Notes: a model not told the origin generated them from the letters alone. A stretch of DNA of 64,000 nucleotides from Clonostachys chloroleuca (GCA_037952775.1 JBANAY010000003.1:21204001-21268000); one strand, 5' to 3'. Positions 11,926 through 23,242 are shown, counted from the stretch's first letter. Made by a program: numbers and translations.

Positions 11926-12491
11926 GGGAGAGAATCGGCGGATGTTCTGTGCACACCGGATCCGACCACGACGCTCGCTATATCAACCAAATATCTCACA
12001 GGCTGAAGATAGCATGCCATGGCTGCCAGAAGAAAGAGGAGGAATTAAGCGGAACTAGGTACTAGAGTCCTAGATGGAAACGAAAAAGATACCCCCTCGC
12101 AAAGGACGAGGACTAGATTGTGGCAAAGAGGGAAGCGTATGTTTTATTAAGAGACAGCTATATCTGCAATTTATGGTGTACAGGATGATGGATTTATCTA
12201 GACGAAGGAAATTCTATATCAATGGAAACCCCTCTAAAACCTCATGATTCTAGTCTCAAAAATTTAGTTGTTGTACTCGGAGACTGGTTGAGTTTTCCCC
12301 TGTAAATGAAAACAGGAAGGGGCGGGGCAGACCATTACCCCGCCAAAGATTGTTTCCAGGTATATCAAGCCATGTAAGCGCACTTCTGGTCTCAAACAGT
12401 TCAGAGCCATTGGCACGATCTGAGATTACACTGTAACATACCACCAACTTCCCCCGACCTCAACATTAACCTTACACCGCAGACACATACA
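11926..12491. other. Intergenic, kinase 3' flank and promoter of the next gene
   Basis: Nothing recognisable. The last 60 bases before 12492 are C/A-rich (ACCACCAACTTCCCCC, ACACATACA) and probably form the core promoter and leader of the downstream gene. Confidence 0.5.
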
Positions 12492-13415
12492 ATGCCACCC
12501 AAGGGGAGAAGAGGACCGTCCGGTCCGTGGGGCAGACTCAAGCCCGTGGTGCAAGACCCCCTAGAGAGCATAGGGCTGCCCTCGAAAGGCGACAACCGGC
12601 TGCTTGAGTTCGGCACACAGGAGAAATACTACACCAAGATCATGGAACGGTACATGGGGTTCTGCTCAGATGCGGGGAAGCCGGACGAGCTGCTACGGAG
12701 GTTCTCCGCCCTCGAGATCGGCGAGAGTGCCGGACCGTCCGCTTCGCCTACCTCAACGGCCTCCACTGCTTCGTCAGGAGCGCCGCCGTCACATTCACTG
12801 AGTCTGCTGCAGAGCCCGGCGAACACAAAGGGCCTGTCGGATGCCATGATGGCGCTGAGGAAGCTGAGGGAGGGCATCGTGGCGTCGAAGCGTGTCGACG
12901 ACTTCGCCGTGCAGGCCTACCTGTTCTGCGTCCGCCTCTCCGTCCTGGTGAAGCACCCGGAATCCTACCACCCGGCCATCCTGTATCTACTGAGCACTCT
13001 ACACCCGCAGCAGCCCCTCACCTCCGTCGAGCTGCAGGAGGTGGTGGCGTATTTGGTATTAGACGCCGCGTGCCGGAGGGGCCAGATGTCGGAGGCGTAC
13101 TCGATCCGGCGGCAGTATGGGCTGCGGGACGCCAAGGTAGACGCGGTGCTGGACGCGCTGGCGCATGACAACTACGTGCGCTTCCGGAGGCTGAAGCAGA
13201 GCGTGGACGGGCACAGGGCGCGCATCATGGACTGGGCGGAGGGGGAGGTGCGGATGCAGACGCTCAAGGCACTGGGGCGGGCGTACCTCTCGATAGACCT
13301 CGGGTTCCTGGAGAGCGTGACGGGCTCAAAGTGGGATGATTTGAAGAGTATTGACGGCGTGGGCTGGGAGCTGGAGGGGAACAGGGTGGTCATCAAGAAG
13401 GTCAGGGCCAAGTAA
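12492..13415 (+). CDS. CSN8/PSMD8/eIF3K-family (PCI-type) protein
   Basis: A single uninterrupted frame of 307 residues. After a basic N-terminus (MPPKGRRGPSGPWGRLKPVV) and a low-complexity Ser/Thr/Ala stretch (about residues 75-110) comes a long helical domain. The conserved-looking part runs from VDDFAVQAYLFCVRLSVLVK through LYLLSTLHPQQPLTSVELQE and LVLDAACRRGQMSEAYSIRR to DLGFLESVTG with a final winged-helix-like strand. This pattern matches the CSN8/PSMD8/eIF3K domain found in small helical subunits of the COP9 signalosome, the proteasome lid and eIF3. Fungi carry a separate hypothetical member with this N-terminal basic extension, and I place the gene there. Which complex it joins, if any, cannot be read from the sequence. 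Confidence 0.72.
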   Translation: MPPKGRRGPSGPWGRLKPVVQDPLESIGLPSKGDNRLLEFGTQEKYYTKIMERYMGFCSDAGKPDELLRRFSALEIGESAGPSASPTSTASTASSGAPPSHSLSLLQSPANTKGLSDAMMALRKLREGIVASKRVDDFAVQAYLFCVRLSVLVKHPESYHPAILYLLSTLHPQQPLTSVELQEVVAYLVLDAACRRGQMSEAYSIRRQYGLRDAKVDAVLDALAHDNYVRFRRLKQSVDGHRARIMDWAEGEVRMQTLKALGRAYLSIDLGFLESVTGSKWDDLKSIDGVGWELEGNRVVIKKVRAK

Positions 13416-14075
13416 TGCGAAGGTTGCCCCTGGTGCTGGCGTCTCGAAATCTGTTCTCTACCGCCTTGTCTGTCTGATGAGAGGCGCTTACAGTCGGCGT
13501 TGTTATCTAGCCATCTGTTTGCGACGGTAGTACTCACACTGTCCTGGCAACGAAGCTGGCTTCCTTCCGTGTTTCCCTCACCTACGGCGAATCAGAGCGC
13601 ATGCAGTGCAGGTTAGGCTCTAAACCTCGCGACCAGCGCCTCGTCAGTAGGAACAGCGCGGCGTTTCTGGGCGGCGAAAAGTTGCTCCAGTTACCAGAGG
13701 TACTCGGTCACTCCTTCTACACCTGCCCTGAAATGAACAACGGACTCGACGATGAGCCGTGATTCCTCCACTTCCCCTCATCTTCCAGGTATTAAACACC
13801 AGGTCTGTTACCCTTCAAGCAACCCTTTAAGCACAGCCCCTCCCTCACTCCTCCGAACCTATACACACATAGGCTTTGTCTCGCCCACCGTGCAAGACAT
13901 ATGCGGTTAATTCACACCAGGGGATGAACGAACGACCCAGGAAGCCGTCAATATCTTCTGGCTCTTATGTACGTCAATGGGAAGCCGATTTCTTCTGGCT
14001 GTTTATTTACGTCTCAGAGAAACCCGACGCCTCAGAGAAGACGATTTGAGGACCCCTCCGGCTCTTGGATCTGAG
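13416..14075. other. Intergenic, no recognisable content
   Basis: Contains the downstream flank of the CSN8-like gene and the promoter of the BTB gene. A frame upstream of 14076 is open from 13977, so a longer N-terminus is possible, but 14076 is the first ATG followed by protein-like sequence. Confidence 0.5.
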
Positions 14076-14931
14076 ATGGCGCCCCCGAAGAAGCGGGTAA
14101 GGGCATTACAGAGTGACGGCAAACCGATCCCGTCTGCGTTGCTATGTGATAGTCGCATCGGTTGGTTAGTAAAGTGAGTCCACCTTTGCGTGCGTACTTG
14201 TTTCTCGTGGATTACACTATAAAGTTTCATGTGCTGACCAATCTGTTTCTCTCCCGCCGTGTAGGAGCGACGAGCAAACAATTGAAATCATAGTCAAGGG
14301 AGAAGTCCTCATAGCCCATCGCAGGGTTCTCGTAGAACACTGTGAATACTTTGCTCGATGCCTCAAGGAACCCTGGGTCGAGGGCCACAACGGATCCATC
14401 ACGTTCGACGACATTGAGCCGCGATACCTGGCCCTCTTCATAGGCGTCGCATACAGCCATAGCTCCATCGTACCTTTAGCACCCCCAGTCAGCAGCCCGA
14501 ACCCGCAGGCTAAACGCGCCCGGACGCCGCTGCAGGACTTTGTCGAGGTCTACAAGCTCTGCGACCGCTTCGTGAGTCCCAAGATGGCCGACTACATTGT
14601 CAAGTGTATCCACACGTCCATTGGCGACGGCCACCGCGCGCTGTACCGGTGCCCGAGCGACGAGGCGCAGCAGAAGGATCTGATACGAGAGTTTGCGGAT
14701 GGGTTCGAGGCACTGGAGATGATGCACCCGGTCCAGAAGGAAATTGGGAAGAAGATGATTCACTACTTTTGCGAGGGCGTCAGCTATAATATCTGGGACA
14801 AAGCCATGGAGGACGTGGTCTCGGATAGGCCGCGGTTCATTAGCGATGTGTCGAGAGGGTTTGCGTCAAAGCTGGGAACCATGGAGGCAACGAAACGTGC
14901 GATGAGGCGGAAGGAGCTCTCGGGCCCATAA
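14076..14931 (+). CDS. BTB/POZ-domain protein
   Basis: Two exons (14076-14173 and 14265-14931, 91-nt intron) encode 254 residues. The BTB fold is visible after the splice: EQTIEIIVKGEVLIAHRRVL, then VEHCEYFARCLKEPWVEG and ITFDDIEPRYLALFIGVAYS. This is the usual order of strand B1/A1, the H-x-x-V/L element and the buried helices. A linker (PLAPPVSSPNPQAKRARTP) precedes LQDFVEVYKLCDRFVSPKM, the typical segment in fungal BTB proteins where the position within the Y-x-L-A-D-x-F helix is conserved. No MATH, Kelch or zinc finger domain is present. BTB domains dimerise, and many serve as Cul3 adaptors; whether this one does is unknown. The splice restores Lys-Ser-Asp in frame. Confidence 0.82.
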
Positions 14932-17131
14932 CTGCTAAACTGAGGCAGGGACATCTACTTCTCATTTCGAAGCTTTAGAAGGTCAGTGGAGGACAACAAG
15001 GGGATACGACGAAGAAGAGAGAAAGAAGAGCAGCGAGCCAGGAACCATGTGTGATGATGTATTGGGAATATGGCGCTATGGGGATGGGCGTATTTGGGTT
15101 GAGTTTACGATCGGGTTGGTCTGAATTATGGAGCAAAGACCTCCAGTTAACGCCGGAATGGATCGCGATATTGCGCAATGAAATGGGAAGAAAGAGGATC
15201 ACGATATAAAAAGCGCATTTCTTTTTGATCGAACTGAGAACAAGACTACTATCATGGGAGCTGATTCTGATGGTGACGTTTAATAGGTATAAATTAAATG
15301 AGCTAATACTGCCGTGCACCATATGCCCGAGTGATTGGAACCACAGAACGATTGATTCAAGGGGTATACTAGCCTTACACTCGTGGGCTACAGGGATTGG
15401 GTTCTTGCCAGGTTCAAGCTGGCTGCTGCTCCTTGCCTAACACAGCTTGCCCGATGGTCATCTTGGCGGGGGCGGCATTACAGAGTAGAAGCCGAAGGGC
15501 CAACCCCAGAGGAGATCTAGCTTGTGAAGATGACGATTCAGCAGGGAGAAGATTAATATTAGGTAAAGGAATAGATAGCCAAGGCCTTTGGTCTGCAAAT
15601 CTGGGGACTTTGCGTGCGGTTGGCCCCAAAACCTTATCACTGGGCCGTCTGGCTGGTTGTCCGTTTAAGCCCCCGAGGCCCCCGGAATTTATGGGGATGG
15701 TGACACGCCAGGCGGTGCTAAAATGGATTAAGCAGGTGGCCGAGCGCTAGATTTATGGGGAGGCAGAGCCTGAACAATGGGGAATATGGTCTCCTACAGG
15801 GGGTTTGGGCTTGGGATCTGCCCTGTAAGCATAAACCTAATCAATGTACCTTCGAACGCGGGCGTAACGCTATCGAGAAGTTAAGCTTACCTCGGCCATC
15901 GTCGCCGGATTGGCAGCATTGGCCGACCGGGCCCTCATTGTGGAAGGTATCTGGAAGCTGACTCGAAGACGAATCCTGCTGATGATAAGGGTTTCAGGCA
16001 GGCAAATAGGTTCAATCTTAGTTTTCTGCAGGCATGCTTATCCAGTCTGACAGAGTGCCCGTAATATGTGGTACTCTCTGGTAGCGGCCGGAGCGAGGCG
16101 CAGCCTTCACACCCAGTTTCAACCTTGGCCCTTGGCGCCTATAACGAATTGGGTCGAGGGAGAACCAAAGATCCCTTTTGGCGTGGGTTGCATTGCCTCA
16201 TTTCCGAGAAGCAAAAGTGCTGGGACCCCATCTCACCCCATGTGTCTATTGAACTTGTGAGCCAATGTGTTGCTTGCCAAGGCAGGCGATGTGATGCCAA
16301 GCTGATCGGGGTGTGGCTCCATTTTGCTGGAAGCGATATCTAGAAGTCTTCCATCACCTGCCCTGGTGGAATCCTCACCACATGCAGAGCAGTACGATGC
16401 TACCCGTTGGTTGGCATGCTCGAGAGAACAGCCAATAGCTTCGGGCCCTTTTCTCGACCGGGACGCACCATCCTGCAGGGAATCTGCAGGCGGGCTCAAT
16501 ATACAGGGAGCGAGTGTGGCCTGCCAGAACAGCTGCTGCGGCGTCGTCGGGGATTGATATCCAGCTGCCACATGCCTAAGCAAGGTTCGCCCCTCGCCTC
16601 TCTAGTTCCGCCAAGTCACTCCAGAAGGATGTTGGAAGATTGGCAATCTAGGGCCTTGGCGCTCCCCAATATGCGTGGTCCTTTGTCCTGCCTGACTGTA
16701 GGAGGCCTACCGCCATGACATGACTGTGCCATGCGACTTGTACGGGGTAGTCGAGCTGCATTGCCTCCAATTAGAGTTGGCAGATAATGCTAGATACTAG
16801 AAAGCTACACCCTTGACGTTAATAAGTCGCCCCCCGGGAGGCCTGATAGGTAGAACTGGACCGATTGGGGGAATGAAACGCCCACCCAAGCTGGGGGTCC
16901 CAAAAGAGAGGGATGGGATGGGGATGCCTCTATCGGGCATCTGGTGAGCTGGAGCTGGCAATCAAAAGGATCAGCCCTCCCCTCGCCTCCATGCGTGTTG
17001 CTCACCTCTTCCCATTCCCCCTTTCTCTCCTCTTCCCACCTGTTCGTCGTTGAGTAGCCATCGCCCGGTCTGTTGCTGTTGAGATACCCTTCTTCCCCGA
17101 ACCTAGAAGAATAACAAGCAAAACCGCAACA
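14932..17131. other. 2.2-kb gene-free region
   Basis: No gene supported. Several open frames of 60-117 codons (for example 15397-15750, 16068-16343, 16233-16583 on the minus strand) overlap antiparallel and have random composition. The final 150 bases are CT-rich (TTCCCATTCCCCCTTTCTCTCC), consistent with a strong promoter for the secreted-protein gene at 17132. A long 5' UTR or regulatory region would fit the spacing. Confidence 0.45.
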
Positions 17132-18022
17132 ATGCATTCCAAGTTCGCCCTCCCCGCCGCCGCCACCCTCCTCCAGGCAGCCTCAGCCCAGATCCTCTAC
17201 GGCGCCGACGCCGGCTCGCTCTCCTCGGACACCTGGTCGTCCGTCATCGAGTCCGCCAACTACACCGACTCGCAGTCCGTCGCGGGCCGCGACCTCTCGG
17301 CCACGTACCCGGGCAGCGAGCAGGACGGCTGGAGCCTCAGCTTCGCCATCAAGGACGGCGTCGCCGGCTCGGGCGAGACCAAGACCCCCGCGGGCGCCAT
17401 CTCCCTCAGCGGCCCCAGTAGCGACTTCGACGACAGCTGGCACCTCTGCCTGCACGTCTTCCCCGTCCGCCCCGCCAGCGCCGGCGGCGCCTGGTCGACC
17501 GACTTTGACGGCACCTGCTCCGGCTCCGTCGCGACGGAGTGCCTCGACGACCTCAAGAAGAACGCCCTGTCCAACTTCGGCAAGGACTGCAAGACGTGGT
17601 CGCTCACGGCCAGCTGCCTGCGCGACATCCAGGACAACAGGCTCAACACGGCGGCCGTCTCCGTCACCGGTAAGTGATTCGATGGCGTTGTCCCTCTTTC
17701 TGTGTGTATATCTGGGAAAGCTAATGGGTGAAATTCAGCCGACAACCACCAGGACTTCATCGGCAACGAGACCTCCTTCTACCGCGAGGTCTTCGCCGAC
17801 GAGATCCTCACCGCCGCCCTGGAGCCCCGCGCCGTCGTGAGCGTCTGGGGCCGCAGCGCCGACTCGGGCGAGGATCCCACCATCCAGATCACCTGCCTGA
17901 AGCCCGACACTGTCGCGTCCGGCAGCACGGATCCCGGCGCGCCTGAGGGCGCCGCCAGTGGCCTCAAGGCGCTGGCCAGCTGGGCCGTCCTCACCGCCGC
18001 CGTCGCCTTACAGTTGCTGTAA
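17132..18022 (+). CDS. Secreted GPI-anchored-type cell surface protein
   Basis: Two exons (17132-17669 and 17739-18022, 69-nt intron) give 273 residues. A signal peptide (MHSKFALPAAATLLQAASAQ, cleavage probably near residue 20) begins the protein. A Ser/Gly/Asp-rich ectodomain follows, with six cysteines spaced through it (HLCLHV, GTCSGS, TECLDD, KDCKTW, ASCLRD, ITCLKP). The C-terminus is a small-residue segment (GAPEGAASG) followed by a hydrophobic tail (ALASWAVLTAAVALQLL) ending at the stop, the classic GPI-attachment signal. N-glycosylation sequons are present (NYT, NET). Codon usage is strongly C-biased, suggesting high expression. No enzymatic domain is recognised; it resembles the numerous hypothetical wall-associated proteins of filamentous ascomycetes. 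Confidence 0.8.
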
Positions 18023-18748
18023 AAAAGAGTCAAAAGGGGCCATCCTGAGTTGGTGGAAAGACGTAAATAAAGGGGAAGGCAGGGTTTTTCTTAAAGTTGC
18101 TGGAGGAGAGATGGAATCCTGATCGCTGCACGCTACCTCCTACCTCATGTGGTAGATGTGGAGCAAGGCCCAGGCCATAATTTTATGTAAATCCTTTTGC
18201 GAGGCTGTAGGTCGATTTACGCGGCGGCGTGTTTTGGATCTTTTGGGAGATGGCGAAATATTGCTGTTTCTTACTACTATCTGTGTAAATTTGAAGGAGG
18301 TATATCATCGCATACATGGGCTCTGGCTATACTAGTTCTTACTTGTGCTGCATTCCAGAATATAACAATTAATTACGATGCGGCTTGCTTGTGTAACGAG
18401 AGGATGACAAGGCTGATTGATCAATTGACGTGCTTGAATGCATGTATTGTGTAAACCACATTTCGATAAAATAAGTATATATCCAGAACAGTAATGTTTT
18501 CCATTCCCAGCCCCCTTAAAAAAACAAAGGAAATTCACCAGGCCCGAGCTGGTGAGTCTCGAGCTGTCCACGGAACGCATTCCGAGAGATGCACAATTCG
18601 AACATGTGGTATATAACCGAAACCAGAGGTATCCCCCAACGCCAGCCCATATGCAATAATAAATCCGATTGGATGGATACTTCATCCAAATCTCATGGTG
18701 TTCATGTTTTGTTTTTTTATTTCTTTTCTTATTGTAGTCGTGAGCGCA
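18023..18748. other. Convergent intergenic region
   Basis: Lies between the 3' ends of the GPI-type gene (+) and the small membrane protein gene (-). It is AT-rich and without gene-like sequence, and probably holds both 3' UTRs. Confidence 0.55.
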
Positions 18749-19125
18749 TCACTTCTTCTCGTAGAACCGGATGGCGTTCTCCAGGTCCTCGAGGCTGTCG
18801 CGGCTGCCGTAGACCTCCATCAGGTTGTGCTGCCGGCGGCGCTCCTCGTGTTGCCGCTCGATCTCCTGGGCCGCGGCAATCGTCTTCCTGTCGCGGGCGT
18901 TGACGGCGTAGGTTCGGACGCCGAGGCCTACAGCGACGAGGGCCGCTAGAGGCTTGAACCTGGGCAGGGTTAGAATAATTATTCCAAAAAGGGTAAAAGA
19001 AGTATGTAGTGAATGGCTGGAAGCACTCACCATCTGAAGGGCATCCGGCGACTGTGTGGTAGGTGAGGGAGGTAGCTTGGGTAGACCTTTGCTGCCGTGG
19101 AAAAGCGTCTTGCGGGAGTGAACAT
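18749..19125 (-). CDS. Small conserved-type mitochondrial membrane protein (unknown function)
   Basis: Two exons on the minus strand (19125-19031 and 18959-18749, 71-nt intron GTGAGT...CCCAG) encode 101 residues. The N-terminus is Arg/Ser-rich without acidic residues (MFTPARRFSTAAKVYPSY), as in mitochondrial presequences. A short hydrophobic segment follows (PLAALVAVGLGVRTYAV), then a highly charged helix (EIERQHEERRRQHNLMEVYG) and the tail LENAIRFYEKK. The join splits a Trp codon (TG|G) and gives RWFKPLAAL. I do not recognise the family. Topology resembles small single-pass inner-membrane assembly or supernumerary subunits, but that is inference. The ATG at 19125 is chosen because the frame upstream lacks another ATG. 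Confidence 0.65.
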
Positions 19126-20457
19126 GGCTGCTGAGGGTCGCGGAGGAAGGAAAGGGCGGCGTGTGGAGTATTTGTTTGGTATTCTCGGTTGCTCGGTATA
19201 ACTCCTCAAGCGAGATGACAAGCCGACGTAGTGTTGATTGAGGTGGTAGTAGCGGATAAAGCAGTAACGCCTATCTCGGCGGTCTATGTCGTGGATGGGG
19301 GTTGTATGTTGCGGACGTGAATCTGTCCAGAGCTGGTGTTGTTTTTTTTATTTCGCTGCGATGATGCTAGGTACAATCGGAAATGATCTCTTCTTCTCTC
19401 CTCCAAAGGGGGGAGGGCGTCATAGTATATTAATTCCCAGCTAGCTGGCAGGTCCCCTACGAGAGCGGTCATCCCACCCGCAAGAGCTTCTCTCCGCGTG
19501 CCGTGGGGAAAGCCCAGCAGTCCCCTGGCGTGTGGCGACCGGAGCTGCCCGGGTGCTGTCGGCTATGGAACTGGGGCGCTGGTGCTGGCCAACCGCAGGG
19601 CGCTGGCGGCTCCCCAGAATAGTGGCATGACAAGGCGTCGCAGGTGATCAACCGTGTCCCCTGGGAACATAAGCCAGCTCACTATGACATACGGACGGCG
19701 AGCACCGCAAAGGGGGAGAGCCCTTTGGCCCGATGCTCTGCAACGCTCAGGGACCTTTCCCGGCGGTTTATTACCGAGGATTCGAAAAAATTTCAGTGGT
19801 CTCGCTGACCTGCAATGCCTCCCCGTACGAGATATGGCCTGATGGTGCCTGCGCGCGTCCCAGAATCTGGTGATTTCACTGCTGCGGGTAACTTACCCCT
19901 GTCTTGGATCCCACATCACTGAGTTGCAGTGGTGGCCGATCTTGCGGGGAACGCCCGGCCAGCGCCCAGTCATGAGTCGCCAGTGCACTTTGGGCCTGGA
20001 ACGTTCACTTGCCTCTTTCTCAGTGCGGGCTACCGATGAGACCTGTGCTGGGTCGCGGGAGGTTGTGGTAAGCCTAGCCGACAGCTTCCCTCAGCCATCT
20101 GCCATCCATCTCGCGACGGCTCTGCACTCCCACTGCAACACAATCTGTCTCACATCAGGGTGCGGCCTGGGGCTACGTCCTGTATTACATGGAGGTGGCA
20201 TACGCACTTCCGGCAAGATCTCCCCCACCCCATCTCAAATGTGTAAAGCTGTGTAATCCCACAACGCCTAGTTGGCTTGTGCTGTTGTCAATCACTGTCT
20301 GAGCCGAGGATACCCCCCACCACACCCTTGCCGGTTTCGTACTCTCCTCTAGGTTATTACGTAGCACAAAGGTGTCAAGTAGCCGAAAATCAAACACTCC
20401 ACGGACTTTGTTTCGAATGTTTGATAAACAAAAAAAAATGCGTCTCTAGATTAGATC
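19126..20457. other. Intergenic region, no recognisable content
   Basis: 19126-19300 is the likely divergent promoter for the small membrane protein gene. 19450-20280 is moderately GC-rich without coherent coding sequence. A poly-A tract (about ten A) occurs near 20430, just downstream of the 3' end of the minus-strand gene that follows. Confidence 0.45.
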
Positions 20458-21855
20458 CTACATAATAAATGAACGATTGCGTGCCGGTTTCTTAGATAGA
20501 CGAGCGCGTGCCAGCTTCTTCCACGAAATGCATGTCGGATCTCGTGGCGAAACCACAACCACATGAGCCGGCCTCCGTACATAATTTTGGGGTGTGTCCG
20601 AGAAGCCCAGCATCACGGCCCGACCAACTCCCTGTAACACCTTTTCTGAGCTTCTCCTACCCTGCTCCTCCATCTCATCATTGTCCTGCAGGAAGCGAGG
20701 ATAGCGTGCCATCCACTGCTCCCAGACCAGATTCATTGACAGCCGGCTATGCCTCTGCCTCTTGAAGACGTCGAACTGCGTCATGCACCACCAATTGAGA
20801 AGTACCGCGCAAATCAGATCGGCAGCCCTCACAGCGCCACCGAACCCCCATCTACACCCTCTCTGCAGCCCATACCGCCGCCAGGACTCGGCGACGACGC
20901 AAAATTGTAGCAGATAATCCTCCAGAACCCACGTCTTGGGCCTCCCTGCATAAGGATGCGAGAAGCACTTGTGCACATCCCACGTCTCGGCCTCCTCAGT
21001 CGGCGTCGTCTTCTTCTCTCTTGCCCCCCACTGTCTGCCCCCGCTCCTGAGGTATGCCAAATCCCCCAGATACCATCCTGGAGCGTACCTATCCTTCTTG
21101 ACGGCTTTGGTGACTCTATCCACTTTCACCTCTCCAATCACGGGCGCCTGGACTATGCGCACCACCGCCGGCATCATGCCGGCCAGCTTGGCTGTCATGG
21201 CTTCCGGCGAGACCTCCTCCACTGATACCCCACACATCTTGTGGAAGTCCCAGAAGGCACCCCGGATCGGCGGTGATTGGACGAATGAGTTGACATCATC
21301 CCAGCTCACGGCCTTTCCTCTTGCACTTTTTACTCCCGCCTTACGGAGGACTTTCAACATCAAGCTGATGAAGATTTCTTCTCGCCAATCAGCGTACGGC
21401 TTGAGATTGTACATGATCAACCTGTCGTAGAAGGTGCATCGGTAGCAGTTGGGAGCGCCGCACGCTATCCAGTACTCGTCTGGGCGGCCGTCACCGATTT
21501 GCCGTTGGTAGACCCGTTCGTAGTCAAGGCTGCGGTTTCGTAGGGTTCGTAGGGCCTGTTTGGAGGTAATGGGGATTGGGTGTTGGTGTCCACGAGTGGC
21601 GGTGAGGTTGTGCCGAGAGAGCGCGAGATACCTTTTCAGGTCGTCACTTGGGGTTTTAGCACGGGTTGCCCGAGCTTCAGACACATCAGAAAGAACAGAT
21701 GGTCTTGCATGGGCATTCCGGCGTGCATCGCCGCCAAATGGTGGTATCTGGGTGTGCGTCGGCATGCAGTCTGGAACTTGGTTGTGGTTGAATCCCGCCA
21801 AGGGGATTCCACACGTAGTCCCCAAGAATAGGGGTTTTCCAAGGCACAACGACAT
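20458..21855 (-). CDS. Hypothetical protein of 465 residues
   Basis: One uninterrupted minus-strand frame starting at a real ATG (21855). I do not recognise it. The N-terminal 90 residues are basic and low in complexity. After that, compact globular-looking segments appear: RNRSLDYERVYQRQIGDGRP, ACGAPNCYRCTFYDRLIMYN with a C-x(4)-C-x(2)-C cluster, YADWREEIFISLMLKVLRKA and VLEDYLLQFCVVAESWRRYG. Trp and Cys are frequent in the second half (LLNWWCMTQFDVF). There is no signal peptide. The Cys cluster is too short for a confident zinc finger. Length, balanced composition and lack of stops over 1.4 kb support a real gene, possibly lineage-specific. It is encoded on the same strand as the dim-5 gene upstream of it, 232 bases away. 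Confidence 0.6.
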   Translation of the reverse strand: MSLCLGKPLFLGTTCGIPLAGFNHNQVPDCMPTHTQIPPFGGDARRNAHARPSVLSDVSEARATRAKTPSDDLKRYLALSRHNLTATRGHQHPIPITSKQALRTLRNRSLDYERVYQRQIGDGRPDEYWIACGAPNCYRCTFYDRLIMYNLKPYADWREEIFISLMLKVLRKAGVKSARGKAVSWDDVNSFVQSPPIRGAFWDFHKMCGVSVEEVSPEAMTAKLAGMMPAVVRIVQAPVIGEVKVDRVTKAVKKDRYAPGWYLGDLAYLRSGGRQWGAREKKTTPTEEAETWDVHKCFSHPYAGRPKTWVLEDYLLQFCVVAESWRRYGLQRGCRWGFGGAVRAADLICAVLLNWWCMTQFDVFKRQRHSRLSMNLVWEQWMARYPRFLQDNDEMEEQGRRSSEKVLQGVGRAVMLGFSDTPQNYVRRPAHVVVVSPRDPTCISWKKLARARLSKKPARNRSFIM

Positions 21856-22087
21856 GTTAGCCCTTATGCTGTGTCACTCTGTCATAGTGCCGCCGCCTCA
21901 TAAATGAGGCCTCTACATTTCTTAGGCCTGGGCAGATGGACTCGATGCGGACTCGAAGGGCTCACCCCTTTTAAACTGCTTGCTGCGACAAAGCCTGGTG
22001 TTGGGCGAACTACAAATACACGGACAACGCCCGACACAAAACGAGGTGGGTGAAGTAGGGGAAAAAAGCAGAGATGAAGAAAGAATG

Positions 22088-23242
22088 CTACCATAAAAAC
22101 TTCCGGCAGTTCTTGCTGCCGCATAGACACTTTGCCATGTTATCAACGTTCAGTGAGGTTTCTTCGTTGTCCTCCGCAACTCCATCCACATAGTCGAAAG
22201 TTAGCTCTTCACCTCGGTGAATGTCGCGGATTGCGAATAAAGCCAGGTCGTGGAGGTGTTTGTCTGCATGGTCGCCAACTCTCGCAAAGATCCGCATATT
22301 AGGGTCACAAGAATGGTTAATGAAACGAGTAGGGCCAGACATGAACTCCCCATCCACCTCTAGCGGGGGACCTTGGAGACGGGGATCCAGAGAGTTTGGA
22401 TCCGTGAACTTGTCCAGTGCAAACAGATAAACGTCCTTCCTTTGTGAGATGGCAGATTGTTCACGGCGGCGATCTGCTTCGGCGGAAGTGATGACTTCCC
22501 CAAGATAACAGTCAACAAATTGACCTTCTTTAATTTCTTCGAGACAGCGGACACCTGTGGGACAATCTAATCGTTAGCCTTTCGGCGACCCAGAGCATTT
22601 AAGTAAGCCAGAATATGAGAGAAATCAAGAGAAGCGTGGGTAAATATAAAGAAGACAAAGATGCAACATACCCCAGCCGCGGTTGATTGTCCGAAAAATC
22701 TGCAGTGGAACTGTTCGTCCTCTTTCCACAACGCGATTTGGACAAAGGGCGGAGCATGAACAGGCCTGATGGCACTCGTACAACGGCTGGGTCGAGTCGA
22801 TAACTCTTGAGCGAAGAAGGCCGGCCTTGGCGCCACCGGTGTGGTAAGCGTACGCCTTGACGTCCTCGTCGTCCTCCTCGAGATCAGCGAGACAATCGCA
22901 GGCGCTGTACTGGCATTTGGCGCCGTTATCTCCGCAGGAACAGCCGCTCCGGAAACTATCCTCAGCAGCCTCGACGCCCTGACCATAGACCATCTTGTCG
23001 ATGAACCTGAAGTTTTCGGGCAGAACTTCATCGTCGACTTCATTCACCACGGTAATAGGGATGGTATTGTGGGTCTTGAAGGCGCGGATCTGGCACCAGT
23101 GACAGTCATGTTTCTCATCCTCAAAGCCCTGGCAAGTGGGATGTTAGACGACATTTCGTAAATATGCGATGTGTAATAATGAAGTCATTTGGCTTACCTC
23201 CTTTCCATGGTTGAAAAAGTGTTGCCTGGTTGCCTCCTCCAT
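22088..23242 (-). CDS. dim-5: Histone H3 lysine-9 methyltransferase, DIM-5/SUV39/Clr4 type
   Basis: Three exons on the minus strand (23242-23198, 23128-22672, 22554-22088) encode 322 residues, close to the 331 I recall for Neurospora DIM-5. The enzyme trimethylates H3K9 using S-adenosylmethionine and directs heterochromatin (and, in Neurospora, DNA methylation). The start MEEATRQHFFNHGKE resembles DIM-5. The pre-SET domain holds all nine zinc-binding cysteines (GCSCG, KC, SACDC, then YECHQACSCSALCPN). In the SET domain FINHSCDPN (about residues 246-254) and ELTFDY are intact. The post-SET C-x-C-x(4)-C (CLCGSKNC) ends the protein just before KFLW. There is no chromodomain, as in DIM-5 and unlike Clr4. 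All three splice joins restore conserved sequence (GKE|GFED; RGWG|VRC). The gene appears fully functional. Confidence 0.96.

Noticed and set aside
15397..16718. Several open frames of 77-117 codons
   Set aside because: No conserved motif, no splice pattern and mutual overlap on both strands.
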